From the NCBI GenBank assembly GCA_009746045.1, contig RPFO01000213.1, forward strand, positions 5,490,761 to 5,554,760: a stretch of 64,000 nucleotides of DNA, in the 5' to 3' direction. The notes beneath the pieces were generated by a model. That model worked only from the letters and a program-made list of their open reading frames with translations. It ran no database searches and was not told the DNA's origin. The translations under genes and the position numbers were made by a program. This stretch comes from Mesostigma viride (Eukaryota; Streptophyta; Mesostigmatophyceae; Mesostigmatales; Mesostigmataceae). This document shows positions 1-11,610 of the stretch, piece after piece (the stretch's first letter is position 1; each line of letters starts with the position of its first letter).

Positions 1-186
1 CACGCAATCACTCACGCAATCACTCACGCACTCACGCACTCATGCACTCACGCACTCATGCACTCACGCACTCACGCACTCACGCACTCACGCACTCACG
101 CACTCATGCACTCACGCACTCACGCACTCACGCACTCACGCACTCACGCACTCACGCACTCACGCACTCACTCACTCACGCACTCA

Positions 187-217
<31 letters not shown>

Positions 218-630
218 GCTCACGCGCTCACGCACTCACTCACTCACTCACTCACTCACTCACTCACTCACGCACTCACGCACTCACTCACTCACTCACT
301 CACTCACTCACTCACTCACTCACTCACTCACTCACTCACTCACTCACTCACTCACTCACTCACTCACTCACTCACTCACTCACTCACTCACTCACTCACT
401 CACTCACTCACTCACTCACTCACTCACTCACTCACTCACTCACTCACTCACTCACTCACTCACTCACTCACTCACTCACTCACTCACGCAGTCACTCACT
501 CACTCACTCACTCACTCACTCACTCACTCACTCACTCACTCACTCACTCACTCACTCACTCACTCACTCACTCACTCACTCACTCACGCACTCACGCACT
601 CACGCACGCACGCACTCACGCACGCACTCA

Positions 631-694
<64 letters not shown>

Positions 695-746
695 CTCACG
701 CACTCACGCACTCACGCACTCACGCACTCACTCACTCACTCACTCA

Positions 747-814
<68 letters not shown>

Positions 815-815
815 G

Positions 816-854
<39 letters not shown>

Positions 855-1634
855 TGCACGCACGCACTCACGCACTCACGCACTCACGCACTCACGCACT
901 CACGAACTCACGCACTCACGCACTCACGCACTCACGCACTCACGCACTCACGCACTCACGCACTCACGCACTCACGCACTCACGCACTCACGCACTCACG
1001 CACTCACGCACTCACGCACTCACGCACTCACGCACTCACGCACTCACACACTCACGCACTCAAGCACTCACGCACTCACGCACTCACTCACGCACTCACG
1101 CACTCACGCACTCACTCACTCACTCACTCACTCACTCACTCACTCACTCACTCACTCACTCACTCACTCACTCACTCACTCACTCACTCACTCACTCACT
1201 CACTCACTCACTCACTCACTCACTCACTCACTCACTCACTCACTCACTCACTCACTCACTCACTCACTCACTCACTCACTCACTCACTCACTCACTCACT
1301 CACTCACTCACTCACTCACTCACTCACTCACTCACTCATCCACTCACTCACTCACTCACGCACGCACGCACTCACGCACTCACGCACTCACGCACTCACG
1401 CACTCACGCACTCACGCACTCACTCACTCACTCACTCACGCACTCACGCACTCACGCACTCACGCACTCACGCACTCACTCACTCACTCACTCACTCACT
1501 CACTCACTCACTCACTCACTCACTCACTCACTCACTCACTCACTCACTCACTCACTCACTCACTCACTCACTCACTCACTCACTCACTCACGCACTCACG
1601 CACGCACGCACGCACGCACTCACGCACGCACTCA

Positions 1635-1666
<32 letters not shown>

Positions 1667-1675
1667 CTCACGCAT
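1..1675. repeat. (CTCA/CGCA)n tandem array
   Basis: About 1.7 kb of almost pure 4/8-bp repeats, alternating blocks of CACTCACT, CACGCACT and CACGCACG. The array has no stop codon in three forward frames, which creates long Thr-His-Ser/Ala/Arg reading frames that are artefacts of the repeat. It lies upstream of an exon with a clear splice acceptor at 2591, so it is probably part of a large intron. Confidence 0.95.
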
Positions 1676-2207
1676 CCAATCATTGCTTTATCCCACTGGA
1701 GTGAGGGGCTGCCAGAAAGAACCAGATTTATTTAACATAAGTGATGAGCCCACGTCAAGGCCGTAGCCAATCTGAGACTCTAGGCTAACTAGGCCACCCG
1801 ACTGGTGGCTAGGACATCACATTACCAGGGCCAACTCACCTGGGCCAGTCTTGAGGACCTGGACTTGTAATATCCCTCAAGCAGCGAGGGAGGGCGGGTG
1901 GGAGCTGCAAAGAGGCCTAGTTGTGGTGCTGCCACAACCCTAAGTAGCCGGACCGCCCTGGGGTGGCGCGTGCCAGCCCACTGACCAAAAGGCCAGTGGC
2001 ACCGTGGCGCGCGCCAGCCCACTGACCCAAAAGGCCAGTGGTGCCGTGGAGCGCGCCAGCCCACTGACCAAAAGGCCAGTGGCGCCGCGCCACCCCCGGT
2101 CCACACTACCCCCCCCCTCACTTCTAGTCGGACTGTCTACTGCGGCCGCCCCTCCCCCTTTGAGTATGCCGCAAGTCATAGATAATACGAGCGTGAGCTC
2201 ACAAAAC

Positions 2208-2238
2208 TCACTCACTCACTCACGCACGCACGCACTCA

Positions 2239-2286
<48 letters not shown>

Positions 2287-2448
2287 CTCACTCACTCACT
2301 CACTCACTCACTCACTCACTCACTCACTCACTCACTCACTCACTCACTCACTCACTCACTCACTCACTCACTCACTCACTCACTCACTCACTCACTCACT
2401 CACTCACTCACTCACTCACTCACTCACTTACTCGCTTACTTACTTACT
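2208..2448. repeat. Second (CTCA/CGCA)n tandem array
   Basis: The same repeat family as 1-1675, separated from it by about 530 bp of non-repetitive sequence. That spacer holds a degenerate 40-50 bp tandem repeat (about 1965-2090, GCGCGCCAGCCCACTGACC-like units). The array decays at its right edge into CTTACTTA. Confidence 0.93.
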
Positions 2449-2591
2449 ATCATAGATTCAGTTTTCAGCTTTCGTGCATCCTTTATTTTCATGTCTAGAC
2501 TTTTTTGATGCGTATTCTTCATGTGTATACCTTTCATGCTTATCGTCACATGAATTCCGTGACTGTCTACTGACTGGTGGACTCCCTGCAG

Positions 2592-2882
2592 ACGCTGAAG
2601 CGGCTGATGAAAGAGGATGCAGACGACTTCGCCATGATCCAGCCCAAGGAGGGCGACCCAGACACGGCGGTGAAGCGCAAGCGGAAGACACCGCAAGCCC
2701 GGTCGGCTGCCAAGGAGAAGGCTCCTCGCGGCAAGTCGCTGGACTCGGTGACTGTCCACGCACGGAAGCGGAAGAAGGGTTCCGATGAGGAGGACAGCGA
2801 GGAGGACGAGGGCGACATGTGGCAGCCGGGGTTGGATAAGAAGGGCAAAGGCATGAAAAAGATGCGCAAGATCTCGTATTGA
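2592..2882 (+). CDS. C-terminal exon of a lysine-rich, probably nuclear protein
   Basis: The sequence shows a pyrimidine-rich acceptor (CTCCCTGCAG, ending 2591) followed by an open frame of 96 codons to TGA at 2880-2882. The peptide begins TLKRLMKEDADDFAMIQ. It continues with basic clusters (KRKRK, ARKRKK), an acidic run (SDEEDSEEDEGD) and a basic end (KKMRKISY). Alternating basic and acidic clusters are typical of nucleolar or chromatin proteins, so nuclear location is an inference. I do not recognise the family. Upstream exons are outside the window or hidden in the repeat-rich intron. An ATG at 2577 opens the same frame but lies in the intron side of the acceptor. Confidence 0.6.
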   Translation, partial: TLKRLMKEDADDFAMIQPKEGDPDTAVKRKRKTPQARSAAKEKAPRGKSLDSVTVHARKRKKGSDEEDSEEDEGDMWQPGLDKKGKGMKKMRKISY

Positions 2883-3315
2883 ATCTGATGCCATGTTATT
2901 CTATTGCAAAGGGACCCAAAACCCAGGGGTCACCCTCGCGAAGCTAAGTTTGTTTCTGGGTGACGTGCCCTTATTTTTCTGGCCTGACTCAGCATCTAAG
3001 GACTTTTGACATGGCCACTTTTCTTATGAGGCCACGCTAACATGTCTGCCGTGAAGTAAGCGGCCGCAAGTGGCTGGGAGCGCTCCAAGAATGTACTAAA
3101 TTGAATTCAGGCTGGCGTCCATGTTATTGATGTGATGCATATGGCTTGTCGATGGCCAAATATTTGTCAAAAGCCTTTTGTGTGGCAAAACCTAGGGGGG
3201 GGAAGGAGCCTACAGGTGCTGGTGGTTGTCTTGTTCATATAGATTAGGAAGTAGTTATTTGATCTATTGTAGGACATGCACGTGGCAAAAGTTTGATGTT
3301 AATTAATATATTAGA
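2883..3315. other. 3' flank of the 2592-2882 exon, no gene seen
   Basis: Presumed 3' untranslated region followed by non-coding DNA. No open frame with coding character and no certain polyadenylation signal was recognised. Confidence 0.5.
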
Positions 3316-5100
3316 TGAATTAATTAATTAAGAAGATACCTCCGCGGGTAGGATATGTAACACATGTGTATCCCTGAGAATGGGGCATATGGTTTTTAAT
3401 ACATTCTAGGCGACAACCTGCAGGTGGTGGGTGTAAACTGCATGCCACCTACTCGGGGTGCACAACTGAGGATCATGCATGTGCATGCACCACCATGTAT
3501 TCCAGCGCAGCTCTGCAAAGTTGCGGACATGGGGTGGAAGATCGATGATCATGGCTAAGCAGTGGCTAGTGCATGATGGCGTCTCAGCGCAGAGAGTGGC
3601 TCTCTGCATATGCACGGGCCAAGTGCTCATTGCTGAATCATAGCGGATGCAGAGGCTGCCCCATGGTCCAGAGCCCACAGATAGGCTTGGAACACATTTT
3701 GAGGCGCGCCGGTTTGGGAGAATATATAAAGGCCTCTCCCAGAGCCTGAGGATTTTCAGCTAGGGGCATTTCCCTGGAGGGCTCTTTGAAACCACCACTA
3801 GTTCGATGTTAATTCCGCAAGGGTTAAATGGAATTGAATGAACTAAAATCAAACAAATCTCAACAGCGCTAGCTAGCTGTCGTGCTTGGCCGAGTTGGTA
3901 TTAATTAATTAATAGACACGTGACTGCGTCACGTGAGCAGAAGTCCTCAGTGGGAGGGGAACATGGGATGGAATGGATGGTGTAAGCTATCTAAGTCGAA
4001 GTTACAGGGGTGTGGGCACCACGGCCCGAATCGCTATGAATGCCATACGTATACGCGGTCACACGCGGAGCCCCCACAGAATTGGGGGTGGTCTCCTTCA
4101 TCACTACTTGCCTCTATCCTTGCGTACCATCAGCCTCCAGATTACAGACAAACCAGGAGGCTGCCCGGCTGGGTGTGAGCCCGTCACGTCTAGTTAATGA
4201 ATCACAGACACGTGACTGCGTCTAGTTGGTATATATTAATTAATTAATGATGCACGTGACTGCGTCACGTGGGTGCCAATGCAGATCGAGTAATGGAACC
4301 TTAATTCAACCCTATATACACAATATTAACGAGAAGGAGGGAGGGCGCCCTCACTAGCTTCTCTCACTGCAGCAAGTGGGCAGGCCACAGAGTGCTCTCT
4401 CCACAGCATAGTGCCGGGACGCAACACTGGGGGTGCATGCAATACAACCATGCAATACCATAGGTAGGCTGACGCATAGCTTATGCTACAAAGGTGAGGT
4501 GGGCTCAAGACGTAGGCTAAGGCGCAGGCTGATGGCCACGGGTGCCAGAGCTGATTTAAGGCCGGTACAAAAACGCTGTGCGCTGATATCATTTCAAGTG
4601 CTGTAATGCATCAGCTATCCCATTAATTAATTAATTAAACTCGTGCCCCCATTGGGGATTCACGTAGCTCCGGAGTGCTTTTAATCCCTGTATGTGCACA
4701 ACACGAAGAAAGGGCAGAGACCCCCTTTCTCCTTCATGCCAGGGGCATTTCTGGCCTGCGCTGGTTGTCTCTTTGATATGTACCACAGCAGCAATCCGAC
4801 ACGATAGACGATCCGGCAAGTTCTGTGGGTGCAATAAGACCCGCGTGAGCATATCATAACAAGGAGCGTGGGCAAGTAAGCTAGCTCAAATCATAGCCAG
4901 GACGTAGCAATTCCATTATTGTCGATTGCCCCCATCTAGCTCAACTAGCTTGAGTGCTCTATCTCGGGGGAGCAAGTAAGTAAGTTCTTGCGTGTCTGAC
5001 GCGCATGGGCATGCCACGGAGTACTATGCTGATTAATCTCATTAGAAAAATAATTACACGAAATTGAGTTACAAAAATCGTCTGCGCTATATGCATGGCA
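3316..5100. repeat. Left arm of large inverted repeat (pairs with 13880-16190)
   Basis: The block holds, in order, unit B (about 3316-3700), unit A (about 3903-4195) and unit C (about 4625-4870), each found again in reverse orientation at about 15950-16190, 15133-15455 and 13900-14290. A fourth unit D (about 4975-5075) recurs at 14655-14755 and 14887-14995, but in the same orientation. Both outer ends start with a TTAATTAATTAA tract next to ATACCTCCG. Unit B contains a TATA-like AATATATAAAGG near 3720. Copies of A and C-like sequence also occur at 60.4-61.7 kb, so these are members of a dispersed family. Confidence 0.7.
3903..4195 (+). repeat. Unit A repeat with CACGTGACTGCGTCACGTG palindrome
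   Basis: Begins with TTAATTAATTAAT and the 19-bp palindrome CACGTGACTGCGTCACGTG (8-bp arms, 3-bp spacer), then a conserved body of about 250 bp. Its far end (about 4121-4190, read on the minus strand) is a decayed copy of a LINE coding segment also present at 62446-62520, where it reads TRRDGLTPGQPPGLS. Other copies are at 15133-15455, 15472-15640 and 61393-61625. A second palindrome copy follows at about 4254-4272. Confidence 0.75.
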
Positions 5101-5690
5101 GCCCCAACCTGCATATAGTCCGACTAGAGGGGGATATAATCCTCATCTGAGCTCTCCTCTATACTGTACTTGTCACTTGTGTGCATGTGTGACAAGGTGG
5201 TAGCACTTGTAGCGGCTTTCCTCAGCTAGAGGCAATAGTTACCTCCACCTGAGAACTTTTACCCTGCATTCTACCAATGGGCCGCGGGGCCAATGCCATG
5301 CAGGGACTGAAAACAGGAGCATGCCCCACAGGAAGGTGCTTATCGCAGACGGCAGCCCATTTCTCCTTGTCTATCATGCATGCGGGCGTGGAGTACAGAT
5401 AATCCCAGAAGCCCTGCGTCCTCGAGCAATGAAGCAATTGTGTCATGTGCATAGGTCCGGGGCGCGCCGCGTCGGTGCAGGGCGCGCGCAAGTTTGCAAG
5501 TGAGCCAGTGGGTTGCGACAGGACAAAGGGACCCTGCCATAGGCTGAGCAGCCCTGAGCCCGGGAAGGCTTCCACAGTTTCTTGCATGTTGCATGACATA
5601 AAGGTCTCTGCCCCGCCAGTATACACTTGGTGGGGCTTCTCGGGTCTGGTCTTGTGGCGGATCGATGCATGTAGTCGGGCCACTGGGCGC
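5101..5690. other. Intergenic stretch, no gene recognised
   Basis: Several overlapping short open frames occur on both strands, but none has recognisable domains, splice structure or a dominant frame. Probably decayed repeat DNA. Confidence 0.4.
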
Positions 5691-5691
5691 G

Positions 5692-6460
5692 GCGGTATAT
5701 ATATTAACTCTCCAAGGTGTCCCCATGGTTCGGTCGGTCTTTCCCCACTCCACCATCATGAAGTGCGAGGACGCGGATGGGGCCGCCCTCTACTCATGCA
5801 CCCAACCACCGCCCCGACATTACCGTGCTTGACTATACGACGGGCAGGGTTGCCACCTGCTCAACGATGTCTCCGTGCGGCTCGGCCGCTCTCCGGTCGC
5901 CACATCTTCCGGGCGGCTGTGGATGCCGGCGCTGCTGCCTCTGTGGCTGAGCGCGACAAGTTTGCCTCCGGCTTTGGCAATGTGGGGCCCCACCGGGTCA
6001 TCCCCTTTGTCCTTGAGGAGTTAATTCGGGGCCATGGGCCCAAAGACAGCGGAGTTTTTCCACGAGTGCTGCCAGCGCCGTGAATTCCGCCTCGACCTCG
6101 AGGGTCAGACCGCCCCGTGGTCGGCCCGCACGTGGTCCTCGTATATTGGCGGTGCCAGCGCCTGTCACTCGCCCTCACTCGCACCGTGGCTGATGTGTTA
6201 TTCCGCCGCACCCGGGCCGACTTTGTCGTGATGCGGTCTAGATCCCTTCCAGGCCTGCATGGTGGGCCGGCAGCGCTGTTGCTGCGTGTAGTTTTGTGAT
6301 GTATAGTTAGTTGCACCTTGTGCAGCTGGCGTGATCATTGGATGTCCGTGTCAGATTACTATTAATTTCTTCAGGGATATTCTCCCAGTTATCGGGTTTT
6401 TCCTTATGTTGCATGCATGCCTATCTCACCTCCGTAACTCTATCATTCTCAATGAATATA
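5692..6460 (+). mobile_element. R2/NeSL-like non-LTR retrotransposon, 5'-truncated copy 1
   Basis: From about 5720 the DNA parallels the last part of the fuller copy downstream (from about 9360): the ACGCGGATGG segment before the endonuclease-like motif, then codons for HRVIPFVLEE and LDLEGQ..APWSARTW. Frameshifts break the frame. The 3' untranslated part runs to an AATATATATTA terminus at about 6455-6466, where the next copy starts. The left junction (about 5692-5705) is also TATATATTA. Confidence 0.75.
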
Positions 6461-9400
6461 TATTACCTCGATCCCCCTCCGCTGGGGGTCTCCCCGGTGG
6501 GCACTGCCTCCTCCGTGGCCCCGGCGGGCATGCCGGGCGCTGGTCGGGTCGTGGTGCGCGCGCCTGCCGGCCCGGCTGGGGAGACGCCGCAGGCCCCACG
6601 TCCTGCCTTTGCTGGCGCCGCTCCCCGCCACTCAGCGCCCGCCGACGGCCTTCACCGGTGTGCCGTGCTGCTTCCCACGGGGTCCCCGTGTGCTGGTGTG
6701 TTCCACAACCGTAACCTCCTCTGCCAGCACCTTCGCGCTGTGCACCCCGATCTCGGCGCGGCGGATCTGCAGGCCATGAGCTGTTACCGGTGCCCGGAAG
6801 CTCACTGCCAGCGGGTGTACTCCATTCACGGGCGCGCTCAGCACGCGCGCGCCTGTGTTGCTCAACGGCCCCTCAACCGGCCAGCAGTCCCGGCCCCCTC
6901 CCCCCTCCCGCCTCGGCTCCCACCGGCTCCCAGCCCCCGCCGCCCGACTACTCGGCCAGTTGGCGTTGGCTTGACACGGTTCCCTGGGATGCATGCGCCA
7001 TCAACCCGACGTCTACCCTGACCGACCTCCCCCACCGCGCGCGTAGCCTTTTCGCGCAATGTGCAATCGTTTCTCTCCGGCGCATGCACGCCGCTCCGGA
7101 CGACCCGCTGGGCTTTAAACTGCACATGGTGACCCCCCGCCTGCTCCTCACCCCTCTCGGGCGTGGTGTGCGCGGCCTCCAGGGTGCGGTTATTGCCCGT
7201 TGCCGACGCTTTCTGCAGGGGGACTGGGAGGGGCTGTTTGGCGTGCCGCCCCCGCGCACGGCCCGGCTGTCGGGGGAGGTCAACTTCGAGCGGGTGGCCG
7301 CCGACGTCATCCGCCTCGTCCGCGAGGGGCAGCTCAGCCGGGCCATGACCCGCTTGGAAATGGCCAAGCTGGCCCCCGCCAATGCGGCTACCCTGGCGGC
7401 CTTGGAGGCTCTTCACCCTGCGGAGCCCGGATTCCAGCTGCCCGTGCCGGACCCCCTGCCGGCCCCCCTCCGGCTGGACCGCGACTGCTTCCTGGAGGTG
7501 ATGCGTGCGGTCCCGCGGGCTTCCTCTACCGGGCCGTCGGGCTGGCGCTACGAGCACTTGGAGGTCCTGGTGGGGCATGGGGGCGAGGACATTCTCTTTG
7601 ACACCCTCATTGACCTGGCGGCTGGTCGCGTTCCTCCCGCTGCGCGCGAGTGGTTAGCGGGCGCTCGCCTCCTCGCTCTGCTCAAGGGTGTCTTGCCCCC
7701 CCCGAGGGCAAGGTGCGCCCGATCGCCTGCGGTGAGGTGCTCCGCAAGCTCGTGGGCAAAGTGATCTGCCGCCAAAAGGCGCCCGAGCTCCGTGCCTTTT
7801 TCTGCCCGCCCCTCGCAGCGGGTGAGACCTCGGTGGCGGCCCAGCTGGGGGTGACGACTCCAGGCGGGGCGGATATCCTCATCCATTCGGTGCAGGCCTA
7901 CCTCGAGGCCCACCCCACCCACGCTGTCGTCAAGGTCGACTGCCACAACGCGTTCAACAGTCTGTCCCGCGCCAGCATGTTTGCGGCCGTCATGGAGTCC
8001 TTCGAGGACTTGTACGCTTGGACAGCCGTGTGCTACGGCCAGCCCGGCCAACTGGTTCACATCATGGAGGACGGCACTCGCGGCGGCCTGCTGTCGCGGT
8101 CGGGCACCCAGCAAGGGGACCCCCTGGGACCCCTGTACTTTGCCGCCCCCCTCCAGGGTTGCCTCCAAGCGGTCCATGCTGCCCACCCGGCGGTCGCTAT
8201 TCAGGCCTACTTGGATGATATCTACCTTCTGGGCCCTGTGCCGGACACCACCGCGGCTCTGCTGGCACTGCAGACCGCGGTGGCCGACATCAACCTCCAG
8301 TTGACCCTGGCCAAGTGCGCGGTGTACTCGCCCCAAGGTGATTGCTCCGGCTTTCCGCCCCAGCTCTTGGGCCGGGACGAGCGCCTCCATGGGTTGGATG
8401 TCCTCGGCGTTCCGGTTGGCGACCCCGCGTTTGTCATCGATGCTCTGCGGGCCGCCCTCGAGGCACGCACTGAGGTACTGCCCTTGATTGCGCGCCTTCA
8501 TGATTCGCAGACCAAGGGTCTGCTTCTGTGGTTTTGCGCTCACCCTCGCGTCGTTCACTGGCTCCGGGGCGCTCTTCCGGCTCAGGTCCGGCTGGCCGCC
8601 GAGGGCCACGACGAACGCATCCAGTCGGCCTTGGCGCAGCTGGTCCCGGGCCCCGACCTCCCGCCACATGCTATTCGCATTGCCTCCCTGCCTGCACGGA
8701 TGGGTGGCTGCGGTCTGACTCGTGCCGCCCGGCTGGCCCCAGCAGCATTTTTGGGCTCCGTCGCTCAGTCGTGGGCGGAAAGCTGCCGGCTCCTGCCCCT
8801 TTTGGCAACGGCAGCGCCTGACCTCCTGGACCCCAGCAGCCCTTTGCCCTTCGTCACCGCCATCCAGGAGGCCTATGCTGAGATCCAGCAGGCCTGTTCT
8901 CCCGTCCGTGCCGCTCAGGCGGTACAGCGCCACCTCCCTCGCGGCACTCCCTCGGTCGCCTCCGTTCAATCTCCCGCCGCATTCCCTGCTCGCGTCATCG
9001 ATAAACACCAGAAAACCTACGCGGGTATTCTGCACACGGCTGATTGGATTGCTCTTTTCGCGGACCTCAACGCCCAGGGACGTGCGTGGCTGTTCTCGCT
9101 TTCCTTGCGGAGTGTGGGCTCGGCGTACCTTCGTGCTCTTCCCATGGCCCCCCCATTCGCCTTGGCTCCCAGCCACTACTCGGTGGCGCTCCGGCACCAG
9201 CTATTTGCCCCGCAGCCTCTTGTTCCGGCCGGGCGGCCTTGTGGTAGCTGTGGGCAGCCGCTGGATCCCACGGGGACTCACTACCTTGCCTGCATGGGGG
9301 GCCAACAGAATCAGAATTGGTATTTGTATTTGCACACTGTCCTCCTGACGGTGGTGCTCGCCATGATTCGGTCGGTTTTCCCCCACGCGAACATCCGGTC

Positions 9401-10001
9401 CGAGGATGCGGATGGCGCTGCCTTCTATTCCCCCAACCACCGGCCTGACATCGTGGTGCTGGACTTTGAGGGGGGTGGCCGGCATCTGCTTATTGACGTT
9501 TCGGTGGCGCGGCCCTTGGCTCTTAGCCACGTGGCTGGGGCCTCCCTCACGGCAGGTTACACGGCGGACCGGGCGGAGCGGGCCAAGCTCCTGGCCTACG
9601 GCGACGTCGGGCACCATCGTGTGGTGCCCTTTGTCCTGGAGGAGTTTGGGGCCATGGGGCCCCTGACCTCCGCCTTCTTCAAGGAGTGTTGCCGGCTCCG
9701 GGAGGACCGGCTGGACCTGGAGGGCCAGCGGGCCCCATGGTCGGCGCGGACCTGGACGTCATATTGGCGTCAGCGCTTGTCGGTGGCGCTGACTCGGGCC
9801 ATGGCTGACATCATGCTCCGCCGTACGCGGGCTGATTTTGCGGTGCAGCAGGGCTATTAGGTTCCTCCCGTTAGGCGTTTCCATTGGTCTTATCGTAGTA
9901 TAGAGCTTTGACATGGCTCTGTATATAGGTTTATAGCTGGGCGTTTGCTTTGGTTTGAGTGATTTCACTCTGTTGTAAGTAATTATATTTTTAATATATA
10001 T
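6461..10001 (+). mobile_element. R2/NeSL-like non-LTR retrotransposon, near-complete copy 2
   Basis: Spans a 5' region, one long broken coding region (about 6500-9860) and a roughly 140-bp 3' untranslated region. The 3' region holds a TGTAAGTAATTATATTT motif and ends in TTAATATATATTA. There is no LTR and no poly(A) tail. The copy directly follows copy 1 and is followed, after a small inverted-repeat element, by two more truncated copies in the same orientation. Confidence 0.85.
6527..9860 (+). pseudogene. Retrotransposon polyprotein: zinc fingers, reverse transcriptase, restriction-like endonuclease
   Basis: The N-terminal part lies in the frame ending at 7021. It carries two zinc-finger-like segments, HRC...C...H..AVH and CYRCPEAHCQ...H..HARAC. 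The middle part (frame ending 7764) holds the region before RT. The last part (frame 7650-9860) holds RT motifs KVDCHNAFNSLSR, GTQQGDPLGPLYF and the catalytic YLDDIYLL box. It then has a CGSC...THYLACMGG zinc knuckle and a PD-(D/E)xK-like endonuclease signature (RPDIVVLD ... LLIDVSV). The order RT, then Cys knuckle, then endonuclease is that of the R2/NeSL/R4-type non-LTR groups. Two frame changes (about 6.9-7.0 kb and at the C-run near 7690) break the protein, so this copy is inactive unless they are sequencing errors. Exact clade is uncertain. Confidence 0.85.
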
Positions 10002-10003
10002 TA

Positions 10004-10705
10004 CCGTAGTGGCTCTTATATCAGTACGCATAATTATGTACGAATCGACCTCGTACAGGCCCCAAAAAAACCTCCGACGTCTGGCCTCGTACACCTCAAA
10101 ATTAGGTGCCACCGGCGCAGCGCGGCGCAGACCTAGCAATGGCGCGGCGCGAGTTTGAACCGGCGCGGCGCAGCGCGGGAGCTGTGTTGAGGGCTTGAGG
10201 CCTCGAGCGGGAGGCTGCGAAACTACAATTCGCGCGCAAACATCGCTGATCTGTGCATGGGGCTAACCGGTAAGGTAAGGTGCCTATCGTGGTGGGTTCT
10301 CTCGTCGCGGTAGTAGGTAGGTAGCTATGGGTGAGAAGAAGCAGCGGACTCTGGACGGGCTGTGGGGTAAATTCCAGCCCACAGTGGTTGTTGGCACTAC
10401 CACGTGACTCCCGGCCCCTCCCTCCTCCGATCCGCTATGCGCCCGGCATATTGCTGAGCGCATGCGCGACAGGCTGGCCGCTGTGCCCAAGCCCATCAAA
10501 GTTACGCCCGGTTGGACGCCCGCCAAAGGTTTCTGCAGCCGCAGTCCCTGTGTGCCAGCGAACTACTACCAGGTACCCCTGAATATACCCTGACAATATA
10601 CGTACGTACTGTAAAAATTATTCCCAAAAGTTGGCGTATACGTAACAAAAATTCCAAAAACTCTTCGTACAATAATTAAGCGTACACGTATAAGAGCCAC
10701 TACGG
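10004..10705. mobile_element. 702-bp terminal-inverted-repeat element, TA target duplication
   Basis: The ends read CCGTAGTGGCTCTTATA and its reverse complement. The inverted match extends about 40 bp inward with few changes (left 10004-10047, right 10662-10705) and is bounded by TA on both sides. The interior includes CG-rich sequence and a short frame from 10326 starting MGEKKQRTLDGLWGKF, which resembles the N-terminal style of some transposases, though I cannot assign it. It lies between two retrotransposon copies. Non-autonomous because it lacks a transposase. Confidence 0.7.
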
Positions 10706-10711
10706 TAATTG

Positions 10712-10847
10712 AGGAGTTTCCATTGGTCTTATCGTAGTATAGAGCTTTGACATGGCTCTGTATATAGGTGTATAGCTGGGCGTTTGCTTCAAGGTTTGAG
10801 TGATTTCACTCTGCTGTAAGTAATTATATTTTTAATATATATTAATT
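10712..10847 (+). mobile_element. Retrotransposon copy 3: 3' untranslated region only
   Basis: Close match to 9880-10001 (TTTCCATTGGTCTTATCG ... TTTAATATATATTA). It has lost all coding sequence, as expected for a severely 5'-truncated non-LTR insertion. Confidence 0.8.
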
Positions 10848-11610
10848 CCGGTCTGAGGACTGATGCGGAGGGCGCAGCTTTCTACTCGATCCCCCAACCA
10901 CCGACCTGTCAGACATCGTGGTTCTGGACTAGCTTTGAGGTCGAGCTAGTAGGCGGCCGGCACTTGCATGCTCAAGTGGCGCGTTTCTGTGGCTCGCCCC
11001 TTGGCTCTTAGCCATGTGGTTGGTGCATCCCAGGCGGCGGCCGGGCTCAGTACACGGCGGATCGGGCTGAGAGGGCCAAGCTCTGACACGGCCTATGGCG
11101 ACGTCGGGCACCACTCTGACATGTGTGGTGCCCTTTGTCTTGGAGGATCGAGTTCGGGGCGCCATGGGGACCCTGACCGCCGGCTCCGGGAGGTCGACTC
11201 TAACCGCCGGCTCCGGGGGCCGGGAGGAGTGCTGCCGGCTCCGGGAGGACTGTCTGGACGGCCTGGAAGTCGGTCAGGACCAGCGGGCCCGGCCTTGGTC
11301 AGCGCGGACCTGGACATCGTACTGGCGCCAGCGCCTTTCGGTAGCGCTTACCCAGGCTATGGCTGATATCTTGCTCTGCCGCACGCGGGCTGACTAATTT
11401 GCGGCGCATGCAGCACGCCGGTCGGGCTATTAGGCTGTTTTATACTTAATTCCGCGGTGTGGATTGAGTGTCCCATGCCGGCTGTACTTTTATTTTGTCG
11501 TGGTATCTCTATAGCTTGTTAGCGTAATTTGTATATGTTTGATTGGGTGCTATCACTCTGATGTAAGTTATTCTAATTAGGGTTCATATATTTTTAGTGA
11601 GAATCTTAAA
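10848..11610 (+). mobile_element. Retrotransposon copy 4, 5'-truncated
   Basis: Starts inside the endonuclease region (GATGCGGAGGGCGCAGC, matching 9405-9425 of copy 2) and runs through WSARTWTSYWRQRLSVALTQ-type codons to a 3' region ending near ATATATTTTTAG. Many small insertions, including short duplicated segments (CGCCGGCTCCGGG), and frameshifts make it a pseudogene. Confidence 0.75.

Noticed and set aside
42-1766. 574-codon frame rich in Thr-His-Ser/Ala/Arg
   Set aside because: Purely a translation of a stop-free 4-bp tandem repeat. Parallel frames exist in the other phases.
7548-9197. 549-codon minus-strand frame
   Set aside because: Antisense shadow of the retrotransposon RT/endonuclease coding region, whose motifs lie on the plus strand.
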